From DASUPK01 sp963821705 (GTDB lineage Bacteria > Actinomycetota > Thermoleophilia > Solirubrobacterales > 70-9), in assembly GCA_963821705.1 (NCBI GenBank), contig CAWGEV010000005.1, forward strand, positions 248,001 through 312,000: a stretch of 64,000 bases of DNA. The letters are read 5' to 3'. Under the pieces are notes generated by a model. It ran no database searches, was not told where the DNA came from, and saw only the letters and a list, made by a program, of their open reading frames with translations. Each line of letters starts with the position of its first letter. Within the stretch, counting starts at the first letter, position 1. Below, piece by piece: positions 1 to 8,414 of the stretch. The position numbers and the translations under genes are program-made.

Positions 1-891
1 GTTCTGATGCTTCCCGAGTCGGGGCGCGCGATCGCGGTGGCGATCGACGGGAACGGGCGGAGAGTGGCCTGCGATCCCTACGCCGGCGCGGTCGAGGCGG
101 TGCTCGAGTGCGCGCAGAACCTGGCCTGCGTCGGTGCGGAGCCCCTCGGGCTGACCAATTGCCTCAACTTCGGGAACCCCGAGAAGCCGAACGTCGCCTG
201 GCAGCTCGACCGCGCCGTCCTGGGGCTCGCCGACGCCTGCCTCGGCCTCCGGGTGCCGGTCGTAGGCGGCAACGTCTCGCTCTACAACGAGACCGAGCAC
301 GGCCCGATCTATCCCACGCCGGTCGTCGGCATGGTCGGCGAGCTGCCCGATCCCGCCAGGGCGCCGGGGATGGCGCCGCGGGAAGGCGACCGGCTGATCC
401 TCGTGGGCCCGTTCTCGCCCTCGCTGGCCGGGTCCGAGCTCGCCAAACGGCGGGGCGAGCTGGACGCGGGCCTCCCGCAGCCCGACATCGAGTCGGTGGA
501 GCGCGCGCTCACGCTGGTGCGCGACCTCGTTCGCGACGGGATCCCCTCCGCCGCCCACGATGTCAGCGACGGCGGCCTCGCCTGCGCGCTGGCCGAGATG
601 GCGATCGCGGCGGGGGTGGGGGTCGAAGCCGACCTCGACGACCTGGTTGAGCTGCGCGGCGGCTCGGGAGAGAGCTGCCTGTTCGGCGAGGGCCCGGGGG
701 GGATCGTGCTCGCGGTCGGGGCGGATGACGCTGCCACGCTGGCGCGCAGGGCGGAGGAGGCGGGCGTCGAGACGGTCGAGGTCGGCTCGGCCGGAGGCGA
801 TCGGATCTCGATCTCGGCGGCCGAGCGGGACGTCTCGGTGGCACTCGCGGATGTGGAGCGAGCCTGGCGCTCGCTCGGCGAGCGTCTTTGA
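1..891 (+). CDS. purL: phosphoribosylformylglycinamidine synthase PurL, C-terminal part (5' end outside window)
   Basis: The frame is open from base 1 to the TGA at 889-891, so only the last 296 or so residues are present. PurL makes FGAM from FGAR, ATP and glutamine-derived ammonia in purine synthesis, in the cytoplasm. The visible part is the second AIRS-like half: CDPYAGAVEAV, a NCLNFGNPEKP loop, the GGNVSLYNET nucleotide-binding motif and a HDVSDGG motif about 110 residues before the end. These are typical of the small-type PurL that works with PurQ and PurS, which would lie upstream. purF, purN and purH follow on the same strand after one unrelated gene. Confidence 0.96.
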   Translation, partial: VLMLPESGRAIAVAIDGNGRRVACDPYAGAVEAVLECAQNLACVGAEPLGLTNCLNFGNPEKPNVAWQLDRAVLGLADACLGLRVPVVGGNVSLYNETEHGPIYPTPVVGMVGELPDPARAPGMAPREGDRLILVGPFSPSLAGSELAKRRGELDAGLPQPDIESVERALTLVRDLVRDGIPSAAHDVSDGGLACALAEMAIAAGVGVEADLDDLVELRGGSGESCLFGEGPGGIVLAVGADDAATLARRAEEAGVETVEVGSAGGDRISISAAERDVSVALADVERAWRSLGERL

Positions 892-938
892 CGGCACCGG
901 ACCGCTACGGATAGGCTCAGGGCGTGTTGGGGGAACCG

Positions 939-2198
939 ATGCCCCACGCTCTTCCAGGCGACAGACATGATCAGCCAGGGGGCGCACGCCCTGTCAAGCT
1001 CGGGCTGGCCGCGCTGCTCGCGGCCATCGCCCTGCTCATCATCCCGGCGCTCGCGAGCGCCAACTTCGTCTACTGGAGCGAGGCCAGCCCGAACTCCGCG
1101 ATCGGCCGCGCGAAGATCAACGGCACCGCCCTGAATACCAAGTTCATACCTGGGCTCAACAACCCGACGTCCGTCGCCGTCGACTCCAAGTACGTCTATT
1201 GGACCGACAAAGGCACCAACATGATCGGCCGCGCGAACCTGAACGGCTCCGCCCCTCTTCCGAACTTCATCACCACTGGCATCAACAACCCCAGCGCAAT
1301 CGCGGTGACAGCTTCGGGGCTCTACTGGGCGAATGGCGACAACACGATCGGACACGCGAACATCGACGGAACCAACCCCGTCGGCAATCTCTTCACCAGC
1401 CCAAGCGGCTCCTGCGGGCTCGCCGCAGACTCGAGTTTCCTTTACTTCATTAACGGCGGGAACAACAAGATCGGACGCTCCACCTTCGACGGCGGCACCG
1501 TCGACCCAAACTTCATTTCGACCCCCCCACCCGCATTTATCTTCTGCGGCCTTGCGGTGGATTCCAGCTTCGTCTACTACCCCTCGGACTCTGGGAACAC
1601 GATCGGGCGCGGTGCCGTGACCGGCGGTCCCGCCAGTCCGAACTTCCTCGCGGCGGGAACCAGCAGCGGTGGTCCAAGCGGTGTCGCGGTCAACTCGCAG
1701 TACATCTTCTGGGGCAACTTCGACAACGGTGGGATCGGCCGGGCCAACATCAACGGCGGCTCGCCAAATCCGTCGCTGATCCCGTCGGCGGGCGTGACGG
1801 GGCCGGCCAACGGGTCACAGCTCGTCGCCGCTCCGTCGAACAAGATCACCGTCAACTCGATCACGAAAGAGAAGAAGAAGGGCACGGCCGCAATCAACGC
1901 CAAGGTGCCCGGCCCGGGTCAGGTGACGCTCAATCAGACCTCGACTCCGCCCGATGCCAGCGCCACCACCGCCAGCGTCAAACAGGTGGGGCTGACCATG
2001 TCCCGAGCATCGTCGTTCACCCTGCCGGTGAAGCCCATCGGGAAGACCGCGAAGAAGCTCAAGAAGCAGGTGAAGAAGAGGGGCAAGGGCAAGGTGAAGC
2101 AGACCGTCTTCATCCATTTCGTTCCCGCGGGCGTCGCCGGAGTGCCGAACGATCAAGCCGTCACGCTGACCCTGATCAAGAAGGGCAAGAAGAGGTAG
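939..2198 (+). CDS. secreted six-repeat YWTD/LDL-receptor-like beta-propeller protein
   Basis: Start chosen at ATG 939 because a G-rich ribosome site (GGGGGA) lies five bases upstream; GTG 924 in the same frame is the alternative. Basic residues are followed by a hydrophobic stretch ending in ALASA, a signal peptide for export. The body has six repeats of about 45 residues, each with a Y/F-x-Y/W-x strand followed by a G-x-I-G-R-A-x-x-N/D-G turn. This fits a six-bladed propeller of the LDL-receptor class B (YWTD) type. The last 100 residues form a lysine-rich beta domain (LKKQVKKRGKGKVKQ) of a kind seen at the ends of secreted proteins in this group. Ligand unknown. It splits purL from purF. 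Confidence 0.75.
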   Translation: MPHALPGDRHDQPGGARPVKLGLAALLAAIALLIIPALASANFVYWSEASPNSAIGRAKINGTALNTKFIPGLNNPTSVAVDSKYVYWTDKGTNMIGRANLNGSAPLPNFITTGINNPSAIAVTASGLYWANGDNTIGHANIDGTNPVGNLFTSPSGSCGLAADSSFLYFINGGNNKIGRSTFDGGTVDPNFISTPPPAFIFCGLAVDSSFVYYPSDSGNTIGRGAVTGGPASPNFLAAGTSSGGPSGVAVNSQYIFWGNFDNGGIGRANINGGSPNPSLIPSAGVTGPANGSQLVAAPSNKITVNSITKEKKKGTAAINAKVPGPGQVTLNQTSTPPDASATTASVKQVGLTMSRASSFTLPVKPIGKTAKKLKKQVKKRGKGKVKQTVFIHFVPAGVAGVPNDQAVTLTLIKKGKKR

Positions 2199-2335
2199 CC
2201 CGCGCCTCCTACGCCAGTCGCCTCGAAACCAGCGATTTTGCGGCGGATTGTGCCCTCGGGCTCCTCCGTGCCCGCTGCTACCCTGCGGATGCGAGCTGCT
2301 CTCCTGCTCGCCACTTCGATCTCCAGGAGCCATCA

Positions 2336-2358
2336 GCGGCGGCCACAAAAGCCGCCGC
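2336..2358. promoter_or_regulatory. GC hairpin in the purF leader
   Basis: GCGGCGGC and GCCGCCGC form an 8-bp perfect stem around the 7-base loop CACAAAA, ending 19 bases before the purF GTG. There is no T-run, so it is a poor intrinsic terminator. It may be a leader structure or chance in GC-rich DNA. The rest of the 2199-2377 gap shows nothing I recognise. Confidence 0.35.
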
Positions 2359-2377
2359 CGAACTCACTCCACAAGAC

Positions 2378-3850
2378 GTGACCGACGCGCGCTTTGACGT
2401 TCCCGATCGCGATGGCCCGCGCGATGAGTGCGGCGTCTTCGGCGTGTACGCGCCCGGCCGCGACGTCGCCCGGCTCGCGTACTTCGGCCTGTTCGCGCTT
2501 CAGCACCGCGGCCAGGAGTCGGCGGGGATCGCAACCTGCGAGGGCGGCCACATCACCACCCTCCGGGAGCTGGGGCTCGTGTCCCAGGTCTTCGACGAGG
2601 AGAAGCTGCGCGCGCTCTCCGGCGACATGGCGATCGGGCACGTCCGATACTCGACCACCGGCGGCGGCGCATGGGAGAACGCGCAGCCGGTGTGGCGCGA
2701 CGACGGCCGCGAGCTCGCCCTCGCCCACAACGGCAACCTGACCAATGCGGTCGAGCTCTACAACGAGCTCACCGAGGCGGGATTGCAGCTGCGGGGCACC
2801 TCCGACTCGGAGATCATGGCCGCGCTGCTCTCCCGGACGGCGGGCGAGGGTGACGAGTGGATCGAGGACGCCGTGGCGGAGGTGATGCCGCGGCTCGAGG
2901 GCGCCTATTCGACCGTGGTGATGACCAAGCACGCGGTGGTGGCCTTCCGCGATCCGCACGGCGTTCGCCCCCTCGCCCTCGGCAAGCTGAAGCCGAGCGA
3001 CGGCTTCCCGGAGTGCTTCGTGGTCGCCTCGGAGAGCTGCGCCTTCGACATCATCGGGGCGCAGATGATCCGTGAGGTGCAGCCCGGCGAGATGGTCTCG
3101 CTGACAGCCAAGGGCCTCGAGCTGAAGCCGGTGATCACCGGCGAACAGCCGGCCCAGTGCGTGTTCGAGCACATCTACTTCTCCCGCCCGGACTCGCGGC
3201 TCGAGAACCGGGTGCTCCAGGAGGTTCGCGGCCGGATGGGTGAGCTGCTCGCCGAGGAGGCGCCGGTCGATGCCGACCTGGTGATCTCGGTGCCGGACTC
3301 GGGGAACCCCATGGCCAATGGGTTCGCACGGGCGACCGGGCTGCCGAAGGACGACGGCCTGATCAAGAACCGCTACGTGGCGCGGACCTTCATCCAGCCG
3401 GGACAGGAGCTGCGCAAGCACGGCCTGCGCATGAAGTTCAACCCGCTGCCCGAGATCGTCGCGGGCAAACGGGTGGTCGTGGTCGACGACTCGATCGTGA
3501 GGGGAAACACGACCCGGCAGATCGTCGCGATGCTGAAGGACGCCGGCGCCAAGGAGGTCCACCTGCGGATCTCCGCGCCTCCGATTCGCCACCCCTGCCA
3601 CTACGGCATCGACATGTCCACCCGCGAGGAGATGATCGCCCACGACCGAACGGTCGAGGAGATCGCGGAGGAGCTCGGGGCGGACTCGCTCGCATATCTC
3701 TCGATGGACGCGGTCTACGAGGCGGTGGGAACCCCGCGTGAGAAGCACTGCGACGCCTGCTTCACGGGCGACTATCCGCTTGGCGATCCGGAGAACGCAA
3801 ACGGCAAGTTCGCGCTCGAGGACATCGCCGTGGTTCCCGCGAGCCGTTGA
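2378..3850 (+). CDS. purF: amidophosphoribosyltransferase PurF (Fe-S type)
   Basis: Catalyses the first committed purine step: PRPP plus glutamine to phosphoribosylamine. The 490-residue protein begins with a short propeptide before Cys18 (DECGVFGV), the N-terminal nucleophile of the class II amidotransferase domain, followed by QHRGQES and HVRYSTTG motifs. The PRPP-binding motif VVVVDDSIVRGNTT lies near residues 365-378. Cysteines in AQCVFEH, HPCHYG and KHCDACF match the four ligands of the 4Fe-4S cluster in the Bacillus-type enzyme. Start is GTG 2378; no clear Shine-Dalgarno site. Fourteen bases separate its stop from purN. Confidence 0.97.
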   Translation: MTDARFDVPDRDGPRDECGVFGVYAPGRDVARLAYFGLFALQHRGQESAGIATCEGGHITTLRELGLVSQVFDEEKLRALSGDMAIGHVRYSTTGGGAWENAQPVWRDDGRELALAHNGNLTNAVELYNELTEAGLQLRGTSDSEIMAALLSRTAGEGDEWIEDAVAEVMPRLEGAYSTVVMTKHAVVAFRDPHGVRPLALGKLKPSDGFPECFVVASESCAFDIIGAQMIREVQPGEMVSLTAKGLELKPVITGEQPAQCVFEHIYFSRPDSRLENRVLQEVRGRMGELLAEEAPVDADLVISVPDSGNPMANGFARATGLPKDDGLIKNRYVARTFIQPGQELRKHGLRMKFNPLPEIVAGKRVVVVDDSIVRGNTTRQIVAMLKDAGAKEVHLRISAPPIRHPCHYGIDMSTREEMIAHDRTVEEIAEELGADSLAYLSMDAVYEAVGTPREKHCDACFTGDYPLGDPENANGKFALEDIAVVPASR

Positions 3851-3863
3851 CGATCCGCCTGCG

Positions 3864-4487
3864 GTGAGCAGCTTCCGAATCGCGGTGCTCGCCTCGGGGA
3901 CAGGCACGAACCTGCAGGCGATCCTCGACCAGCTCCATGGCCAAGACGGGATCGTGGTCGCGGCCGTGGCCTCGGACAAGCCGGAGGCGATGGCGCTCGA
4001 GCGAGCCTCGAAGGCGGGGGTGGAGACCGGGACCTTCCCGGCCGCCGACTACGAGGACCGCGCCGCCCGCGACGCTGCGGTCGGCGACTGGCTCGAGGAG
4101 CGGGACGTCCAGCTGATCGTGCTCGCCGGCTACATGCAGCTGCTCTCTGAGCCGTTCGTCAAGCGGTTCGCGAACCGGATCGTGAACGTGCACCCCGCGC
4201 TGCTGCCGTCCTTCCCCGGGCTCGACGCGATCGGGCAGGCGCTCGACCACGGGGTGCAGATCACCGGCGTGACCGTTCACTTCGTGGACGAGGGGGTCGA
4301 CTCGGGGCCGATCGTGCTGCAGCGGCCGATTCCGGTGCCGCCGAGCCGCGACCGAGCCGAACTGGAGAGCGCGATCCACCGGACTGAGCACGCGCTGCTG
4401 CCGCAGGCCATCCGGCTGATCGCGACCGGCCGGGTCAGCTTCGATGAGGCCAACTCGCGCGTCGTCAGGATCGCACCCGGAGATTAG
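3864..4487 (+). CDS. purN: phosphoribosylglycinamide formyltransferase PurN
   Basis: Transfers the formyl group from 10-formyl-THF to GAR. The start is GTG 3864, giving MSSFRIAVLASGTGTNLQAI, the usual N-terminal Rossmann strand and glycine-rich loop; the frame stays open further upstream into purF but that extension does not resemble the family. The catalytic Asn-His-Asp set is visible as RIVNVHPALLPSFPG and HFVDEGVDSGPI. At 207 residues it has the normal family length. It ends at 4487, 12 bases before purH, so it is probably in one operon with purF and purH. Confidence 0.96.
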   Translation: MSSFRIAVLASGTGTNLQAILDQLHGQDGIVVAAVASDKPEAMALERASKAGVETGTFPAADYEDRAARDAAVGDWLEERDVQLIVLAGYMQLLSEPFVKRFANRIVNVHPALLPSFPGLDAIGQALDHGVQITGVTVHFVDEGVDSGPIVLQRPIPVPPSRDRAELESAIHRTEHALLPQAIRLIATGRVSFDEANSRVVRIAPGD

Positions 4488-4490
4488 ACT
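4485..4490 (+). promoter_or_regulatory. possible -10 box for a leaderless purH transcript
   Basis: TAGACT, overlapping the purN stop, ends nine bases before the purH GTG at 4500, and no Shine-Dalgarno sequence is visible. No -35 match. One of several such hexamers in this window. Confidence 0.3.
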
Positions 4491-4499
4491 CGGCTCACC

Positions 4500-6107
4500 G
4501 TGTCGACTCCGTCCTCCGAGATCGCTCCAGAGCCCGCCGGCGAGTCGCTGCCGGTCCGCCGGGCGCTGATCTCGGTCGCCGACAAGACCGGCGTGGCGGA
4601 GTTCGCCGCGGGGCTCGCCAAGCAGGGGGTGGAGGTGATCTCGACCGGCGGGACGCTGTCGGTGCTGCGGGAGGCAGGGGTCGACGCGAAGCCGGTCGAG
4701 GAGCTGACCGGGTTCCCGGAGATCCTGGATGGGAGGGTGAAGACACTCCATCCGCATCTGCACGCCGGGCTGCTGGCGGTGCGGGACAACCCCGAGCACG
4801 CCGAGACGCTGCGGGACCGGGAGATCGAGGAGATCGACCTGGTCTGCGTGAACCTGTATCCGTTCGAGCGAACCGTCGCGCGACGTGATGTGCCCGAGGA
4901 GGAGGCGATCGAGAACATCGACGTCGGTGGACCGACGATGATCCGGGCCGCGGCGAAGAACCACCGCTTCGTGGCGGTTGTGGTCCGGCCGGAGAGCTAC
5001 GACGCGGTGCTGGACGAGCTGGAGGAGACCGGTGAGCTGTCCGCCGCGACGCGGCACTGGCTCGCCAACGAGGCGTTTGCCTACACCGCGCGGTACGACG
5101 CGGCGATCAGCCGCTGGTTCGGGCGGCGCTACGAGCAGCTGCCGACCTACTGGGTGACCGCCTGGGAGAAGGAGCTCGACCTCTCCTACGGGGAGAACCC
5201 GCATCAGCGGGCGGCGCTCTACGTCGAGCCACGGGCCCGGTCGCACGTCCTCTCGCGCGTGGCCAAGCTGCACGGCAAGCCGTTCTCGTTCAACAACGTG
5301 CTTGATCTGAACTCTGCCCGGACGCTGCTGGGCGACCTGGAGGGGCCGGGGTGCGTGATCGTCAAGCACAACAACCCGTGCGGGGTGGCCGAGGCGGATG
5401 ACGCCCTCGCCGCCTACGAGGCCGCGTTCGCCTGCGATCCGATGTCGGCGTTCGGCGGGGTGATCGCGCTCAACCGGCCGATCGACAAGGGGCTGGCCGA
5501 GCGGCTCCACCAGCAGTTCATCGAGGTGCTGATCGCGCCCGGGTACGAGGACGGGGCTCTGCCCGTGCTGCAGCAGAAGGAGTCGATCCGGATCCTGGAG
5601 GACACCGAGCGGCGGGCACACCAGATCGAGCCGGACATCAAGAGGGTGCGGGGCGGGATCCTGGTCCAGGACCCCGACGGGTCGCCCGAGCCGCGGGAGC
5701 TGATGGAGGTCGCGACCAAGACGCAGCCGACGGAGGAGCAGTGGGAGGACCTGCTGTTCGCCTGGCGGGTGGTGCGGCACGTGCGGTCGAACGCGATCGT
5801 GCTGGCGCGCGACCGGGCGACGCTCGGGATCGGCGCCGGTCAGATGAGTCGCGTCGACTCGGTTCGGCTTGCCATCGAGAAGGCCAAGGAGGCGCGGGGA
5901 CCCGACGCGGAGCCGCTGCTCCAGGGCTCGGTGGTGGCCTCGGACGCGTTCTTCCCGTTCGCGGACGGTCCGCAGGCGGCGATCGACGCCGGCGCGACCG
6001 CGGTGATCCAGCCGGGCGGCTCGCAGAACGACGCCGAGGTGATCGAGGCGTGCGACGCGGCCGGGGTGGCGATGGTCTTCACGAAGCGCCGCCACTTCCG
6101 GCACTAG
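4500..6107 (+). CDS. purH: bifunctional AICAR transformylase / IMP cyclohydrolase PurH
   Basis: Performs the last two steps to IMP. The 535-residue protein has an N-terminal MGS-like cyclohydrolase domain (residues about 19-150, with ISVADKTGV, STGGT, GRVKTLHPHLHAGLL and NIDVGGPTMIRAAAKNH) and a C-terminal AICAR transformylase domain (with YGENPHQRA, KHNNPCGVA, RSNAIVLAR and FFPFADGP). Length and domain order are standard. The start is GTG 4500. It closes the purF-purN-purH unit; an HNH-type frame on the other strand runs into its 3' end. Confidence 0.97.
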   Translation: MSTPSSEIAPEPAGESLPVRRALISVADKTGVAEFAAGLAKQGVEVISTGGTLSVLREAGVDAKPVEELTGFPEILDGRVKTLHPHLHAGLLAVRDNPEHAETLRDREIEEIDLVCVNLYPFERTVARRDVPEEEAIENIDVGGPTMIRAAAKNHRFVAVVVRPESYDAVLDELEETGELSAATRHWLANEAFAYTARYDAAISRWFGRRYEQLPTYWVTAWEKELDLSYGENPHQRAALYVEPRARSHVLSRVAKLHGKPFSFNNVLDLNSARTLLGDLEGPGCVIVKHNNPCGVAEADDALAAYEAAFACDPMSAFGGVIALNRPIDKGLAERLHQQFIEVLIAPGYEDGALPVLQQKESIRILEDTERRAHQIEPDIKRVRGGILVQDPDGSPEPRELMEVATKTQPTEEQWEDLLFAWRVVRHVRSNAIVLARDRATLGIGAGQMSRVDSVRLAIEKAKEARGPDAEPLLQGSVVASDAFFPFADGPQAAIDAGATAVIQPGGSQNDAEVIEACDAAGVAMVFTKRRHFRH

Positions 6108-6143
6108 GACTAAGCGGCCCTCAGGCCTCCCGGAACTTCGCAC

Positions 6144-6560
6144 CCGCGGGGGGCTCTTGATCAATCCTGCCTCGATCTCGCCGTGGCAATTCGCGCAGAC
6201 GAGGACGCACTTCTTCGCCTCCTCACGGAAGGCAGCGATCGATCGTCCCACGGCCATCGACATGGGAAACGACTTGGTCGTCGGATCCACGTGATGAAAT
6301 CCAAGGTTGACGATGCACCGGGCGTACCCGCAGACAGCGCAGCACCCGCCCGCTTCGTCAACCAAGGTGCGCTTGAGTTTCTGCTTCCGACGGGTCACGG
6401 CCTCTCCGACGCACCGCTTGCAGCACCATTTCCTACCTTGGCCGGGCCCGCGGCTGTAGAAGGCGAACTCAGTCAGACCATGCCGTTCGCAATTGCGTAC
6501 CTGTACCGGGCATCTCCGGGTCGGGTCCGGCGGCCGGCCCCGGTTGCTGACGAGCGGCAC
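6144..6560 (-). CDS. HNH endonuclease-like protein, end uncertain
   Basis: Read on the minus strand just after tRNA-Lys. It shows an N-terminal zinc-finger-like segment (NCERHGLTEF, then KWCCKRC), a basic helix, CCAVCGYARC, the FHHVDP motif and CVLVCANCHGEIEAG. That is a compact HNH fold with two CxxC knuckles, a pattern I associate with small HNH proteins common in Thermoleophilia. GTG 6560 is the best in-frame start after the tRNA, with a weak AAGGA 12 bases upstream. The frame has no stop where the family normally ends (about 6150); it continues antisense through purH and purN to 3762. The end given is the end of recognisable homology. It may be a decayed or mis-sequenced copy. Confidence 0.55.
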
Positions 6561-6656
6561 TGGGGCGGCGAGTTCCTTATCGAGTCTCCTCCCGCTCGGC
6601 ACGAGACGATGCTTGCAAGCATGACGTAGCAAAATGCCTGCAAATCGTGAAGACAG

Positions 6657-6729
6657 TGCCCCCTCCGGGACTCGAACCCGGTCTGCAAGATTAAAAGTCT
6701 TGCTGTCTAGCCTGTTGACGTAAGGGGGC
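6657..6729 (-). tRNA. tRNA-Lys (anticodon TTT)
   Basis: 73 nt. The acceptor arms GCCCCCT and AGGGGGC pair fully. The anticodon stem CAAGA/TCTTG encloses the loop CTTTTAA, giving anticodon TTT. The T arm is CCGGG-TTCGAGT-CCCGG and the variable loop has four bases. The discriminator is A and CCA is not encoded. A TAGACT hexamer lies about 11 bases upstream and could be its -10 box. Confidence 0.95.
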
Positions 6730-6741
6730 GCGGCAAGTCTA

Positions 6742-6762
6742 GGCGGGACGGCTTCGCCGACT
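6742..6762 (-). repeat. dispersed GGCGAAGCC element, copy 1
   Basis: On the minus strand this reads AGTCGGCGAAGCCGTCCCGCC. It shares the core GGCGAAGCC and the flank TCCCG with copies near 26094 and 39464. It lies between tRNA-Lys and the Rrf2 gene. Confidence 0.5.
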
Positions 6763-6861
6763 AGAGTGCGACGTGGCAGAACTTCCAGAGGGGAGCCTTC
6801 CGTTGGTAGCCGGCAAGCGAAGTGACGGCACGCGCTCGCGCGTGGGCGAGAATGGCCTCGC

Positions 6862-7317
6862 ATGAGAATTTCGGCGAAGGTCGACTACGCGGTGCGCGCG
6901 GCGCTCGAACTGGCCGCCGGCGGCGGCGACCCCGTCAAGGGCGAGGCGATCGCCGACTCCCAGGACATCCCCCTGAAGTTCCTGGAGAACATTCTCGGCG
7001 AGCTCAAGCACACCGGCATCGTCGCCAGCCGCCGCGGCGCCCAGGGCGGCTACTGGCTCGCCAAGCCCGCGGATGAGGTCAGCCTCGCGGACATCGTCCG
7101 CGCCGTCGAGGGCCCACTCGCCAGCGTCCGCGGCCAGGGCCCCGAGACCCTCAAGTACAAGGGCGAGGCGGAACCGCTCCAAAAGGTCTGGATCGCGCTG
7201 CGCGCCAACATCCGCGCGGTGTTGGAGGACACCACCCTCGCCGACGTCATCGGCGGAGAGCTGCCGTCGGAGGTCCGTGAGCTGAGCGAGCCGGCGGAAG
7301 CCTGGAGTCAGCGTTAG
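6862..7317 (+). CDS. Rrf2 family transcriptional regulator, cysteine-free (CymR-like)
   Basis: The 151-residue protein starts MRISAKVDYAVRAALELA and carries the Rrf2 winged helix with LKFLENILGELKHTGIV and RRGAQGGYWLAKP (recognition helix and wing). It contains no cysteine at all, so it cannot bind the Fe-S cluster used by IscR, NsrR or RsrR. It resembles CymR, the cluster-free Rrf2 repressor of cysteine and sulfur genes. The next genes are a sulfate importer on the opposite strand, which supports a role in sulfur control. This role is inferred from context. Start ATG 6862; no strong ribosome site. Confidence 0.8.
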   Translation: MRISAKVDYAVRAALELAAGGGDPVKGEAIADSQDIPLKFLENILGELKHTGIVASRRGAQGGYWLAKPADEVSLADIVRAVEGPLASVRGQGPETLKYKGEAEPLQKVWIALRANIRAVLEDTTLADVIGGELPSEVRELSEPAEAWSQR

Positions 7318-7414
7318 CCGTCGTCCTCCAGCATGAAACGGGTCGCGTCTGGCGGCGCGCCCTCGCATCTCCCGGTAGCGGCTCGCCGACTCGCTCAGCC
7401 CAGCGGGCCCCTAC

Positions 7415-8413
7415 CTAGGCGACTCCAGGATCGCTGGTGACGCGGGATCCCCCGCCATCCGGCGCGAACACCCGAGTGGACCGGGGTCGCACGAAGACGA
7501 TCTGCCCCTCCTCGAGCTCCAGCTGATCGACCTCGTCCCGCGTCAGCTGGACCGAGAACTGGTCCCCGTCCGTCAGGGTCAGCTCGACCCGCACCTCGAA
7601 CCCGAGGTGGACGATCCGCTCGACCATCGCCTCGATCGTCTTGCCGTTCGGCTCGTGGCGGATGTCGACGTCGTGGGGCCGCACCCACGCCTCGCCGAGG
7701 CGGTGCGCCGGGCCGACGAAGCTCATCACGAACTCCGAGGCCGGGTTCTCATAGAGGTCGCGCGGCCCGCCCGACTGCTCGACCTTGCCCTCGTTCATCA
7801 CGATGATCTGCTCGGCGACGTCCATCGCCTCCTCCTGGTCGTGCGTGACGAAGATCGTCGTCACGTGCACGTCGTCATGGAGTCGGCGCAGCCAGGTCCG
7901 CAGCTCCTCGCGCACCTTCGCGTCGAGCGCGCCGAACGGCTCGTCGAGCAGCAGCACGCGCGGCTCCACCGCCAGCGCCCTGGCCAGAGCCATCCGCTGC
8001 CGCTGCCCGCCCGAGAGCTGGTTCGGGTACCGCTTCTCGAACCCGGTCAGATGGACCAGCTCGATCAGCTTCTTGACCCGCTCGCGAATAGTGCCGGTCC
8101 CCTCGCCCTTGATCTTGAGGCCGAACGCGATGTTGTCGAAGACCGTCATGTGCTTGAACGCGGCGTAGTGCTGGAAGACAAAGCCGACGTTGCGGTCCTG
8201 GACCCGGGTCCGCGTGTTGTCCTCGCCCGAGATCAGCACCTGCCCCTCGTCGGGCTGCTCCAGCCCCGCGATCACGCGGAGCAGGGTGGACTTGCCGCTG
8301 CCGCTGGGCCCGAGGAGCGCGGTCAGGCCGCCGTCGGGCACCTCGATCGAGACGTCGTCGAGCGCGACGAAGTCGCCGAACCGCTTGGTCACATTCTTGA
8401 CGGATATGGCCAT
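7415..8413 (-). CDS. cysA: sulfate/thiosulfate ABC importer ATPase CysA
   Basis: ATP-hydrolysing subunit of the sulfate importer, on the cytoplasmic face. The 332-residue protein has Walker A GPSGSGKST (35-43), Q-loop, signature LSGGQRQ (133-139), Walker B LLLDEP (154-159) and H-loop VTHDQEEA. A C-terminal TOBE-like domain follows, ending VFVRPRSTRVF. The order of the cluster (sbp, cysT, cysW, cysA on the minus strand) is the classic one. Only one base separates it from cysW. The Rrf2 gene converges on its 3' end, with about 97 bases between them that hold no obvious terminator. Confidence 0.95.
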   Translation of the reverse strand: MAISVKNVTKRFGDFVALDDVSIEVPDGGLTALLGPSGSGKSTLLRVIAGLEQPDEGQVLISGEDNTRTRVQDRNVGFVFQHYAAFKHMTVFDNIAFGLKIKGEGTGTIRERVKKLIELVHLTGFEKRYPNQLSGGQRQRMALARALAVEPRVLLLDEPFGALDAKVREELRTWLRRLHDDVHVTTIFVTHDQEEAMDVAEQIIVMNEGKVEQSGGPRDLYENPASEFVMSFVGPAHRLGEAWVRPHDVDIRHEPNGKTIEAMVERIVHLGFEVRVELTLTDGDQFSVQLTRDEVDQLELEEGQIVFVRPRSTRVFAPDGGGSRVTSDPGVA

Positions 8414-8414
8414 T

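Noticed and set aside
2199..2377. purF leader considered as a purine riboswitch
   Set aside because: No conserved three-way junction or loop motifs; only one GC hairpin is present.
3762..6863. 1033-codon open frame on the minus strand
   Set aside because: It lies antisense to purN and purH and across tRNA-Lys. Apart from the HNH segment it has shadow composition (Arg, Pro, Gly, His rich) and no family motifs.
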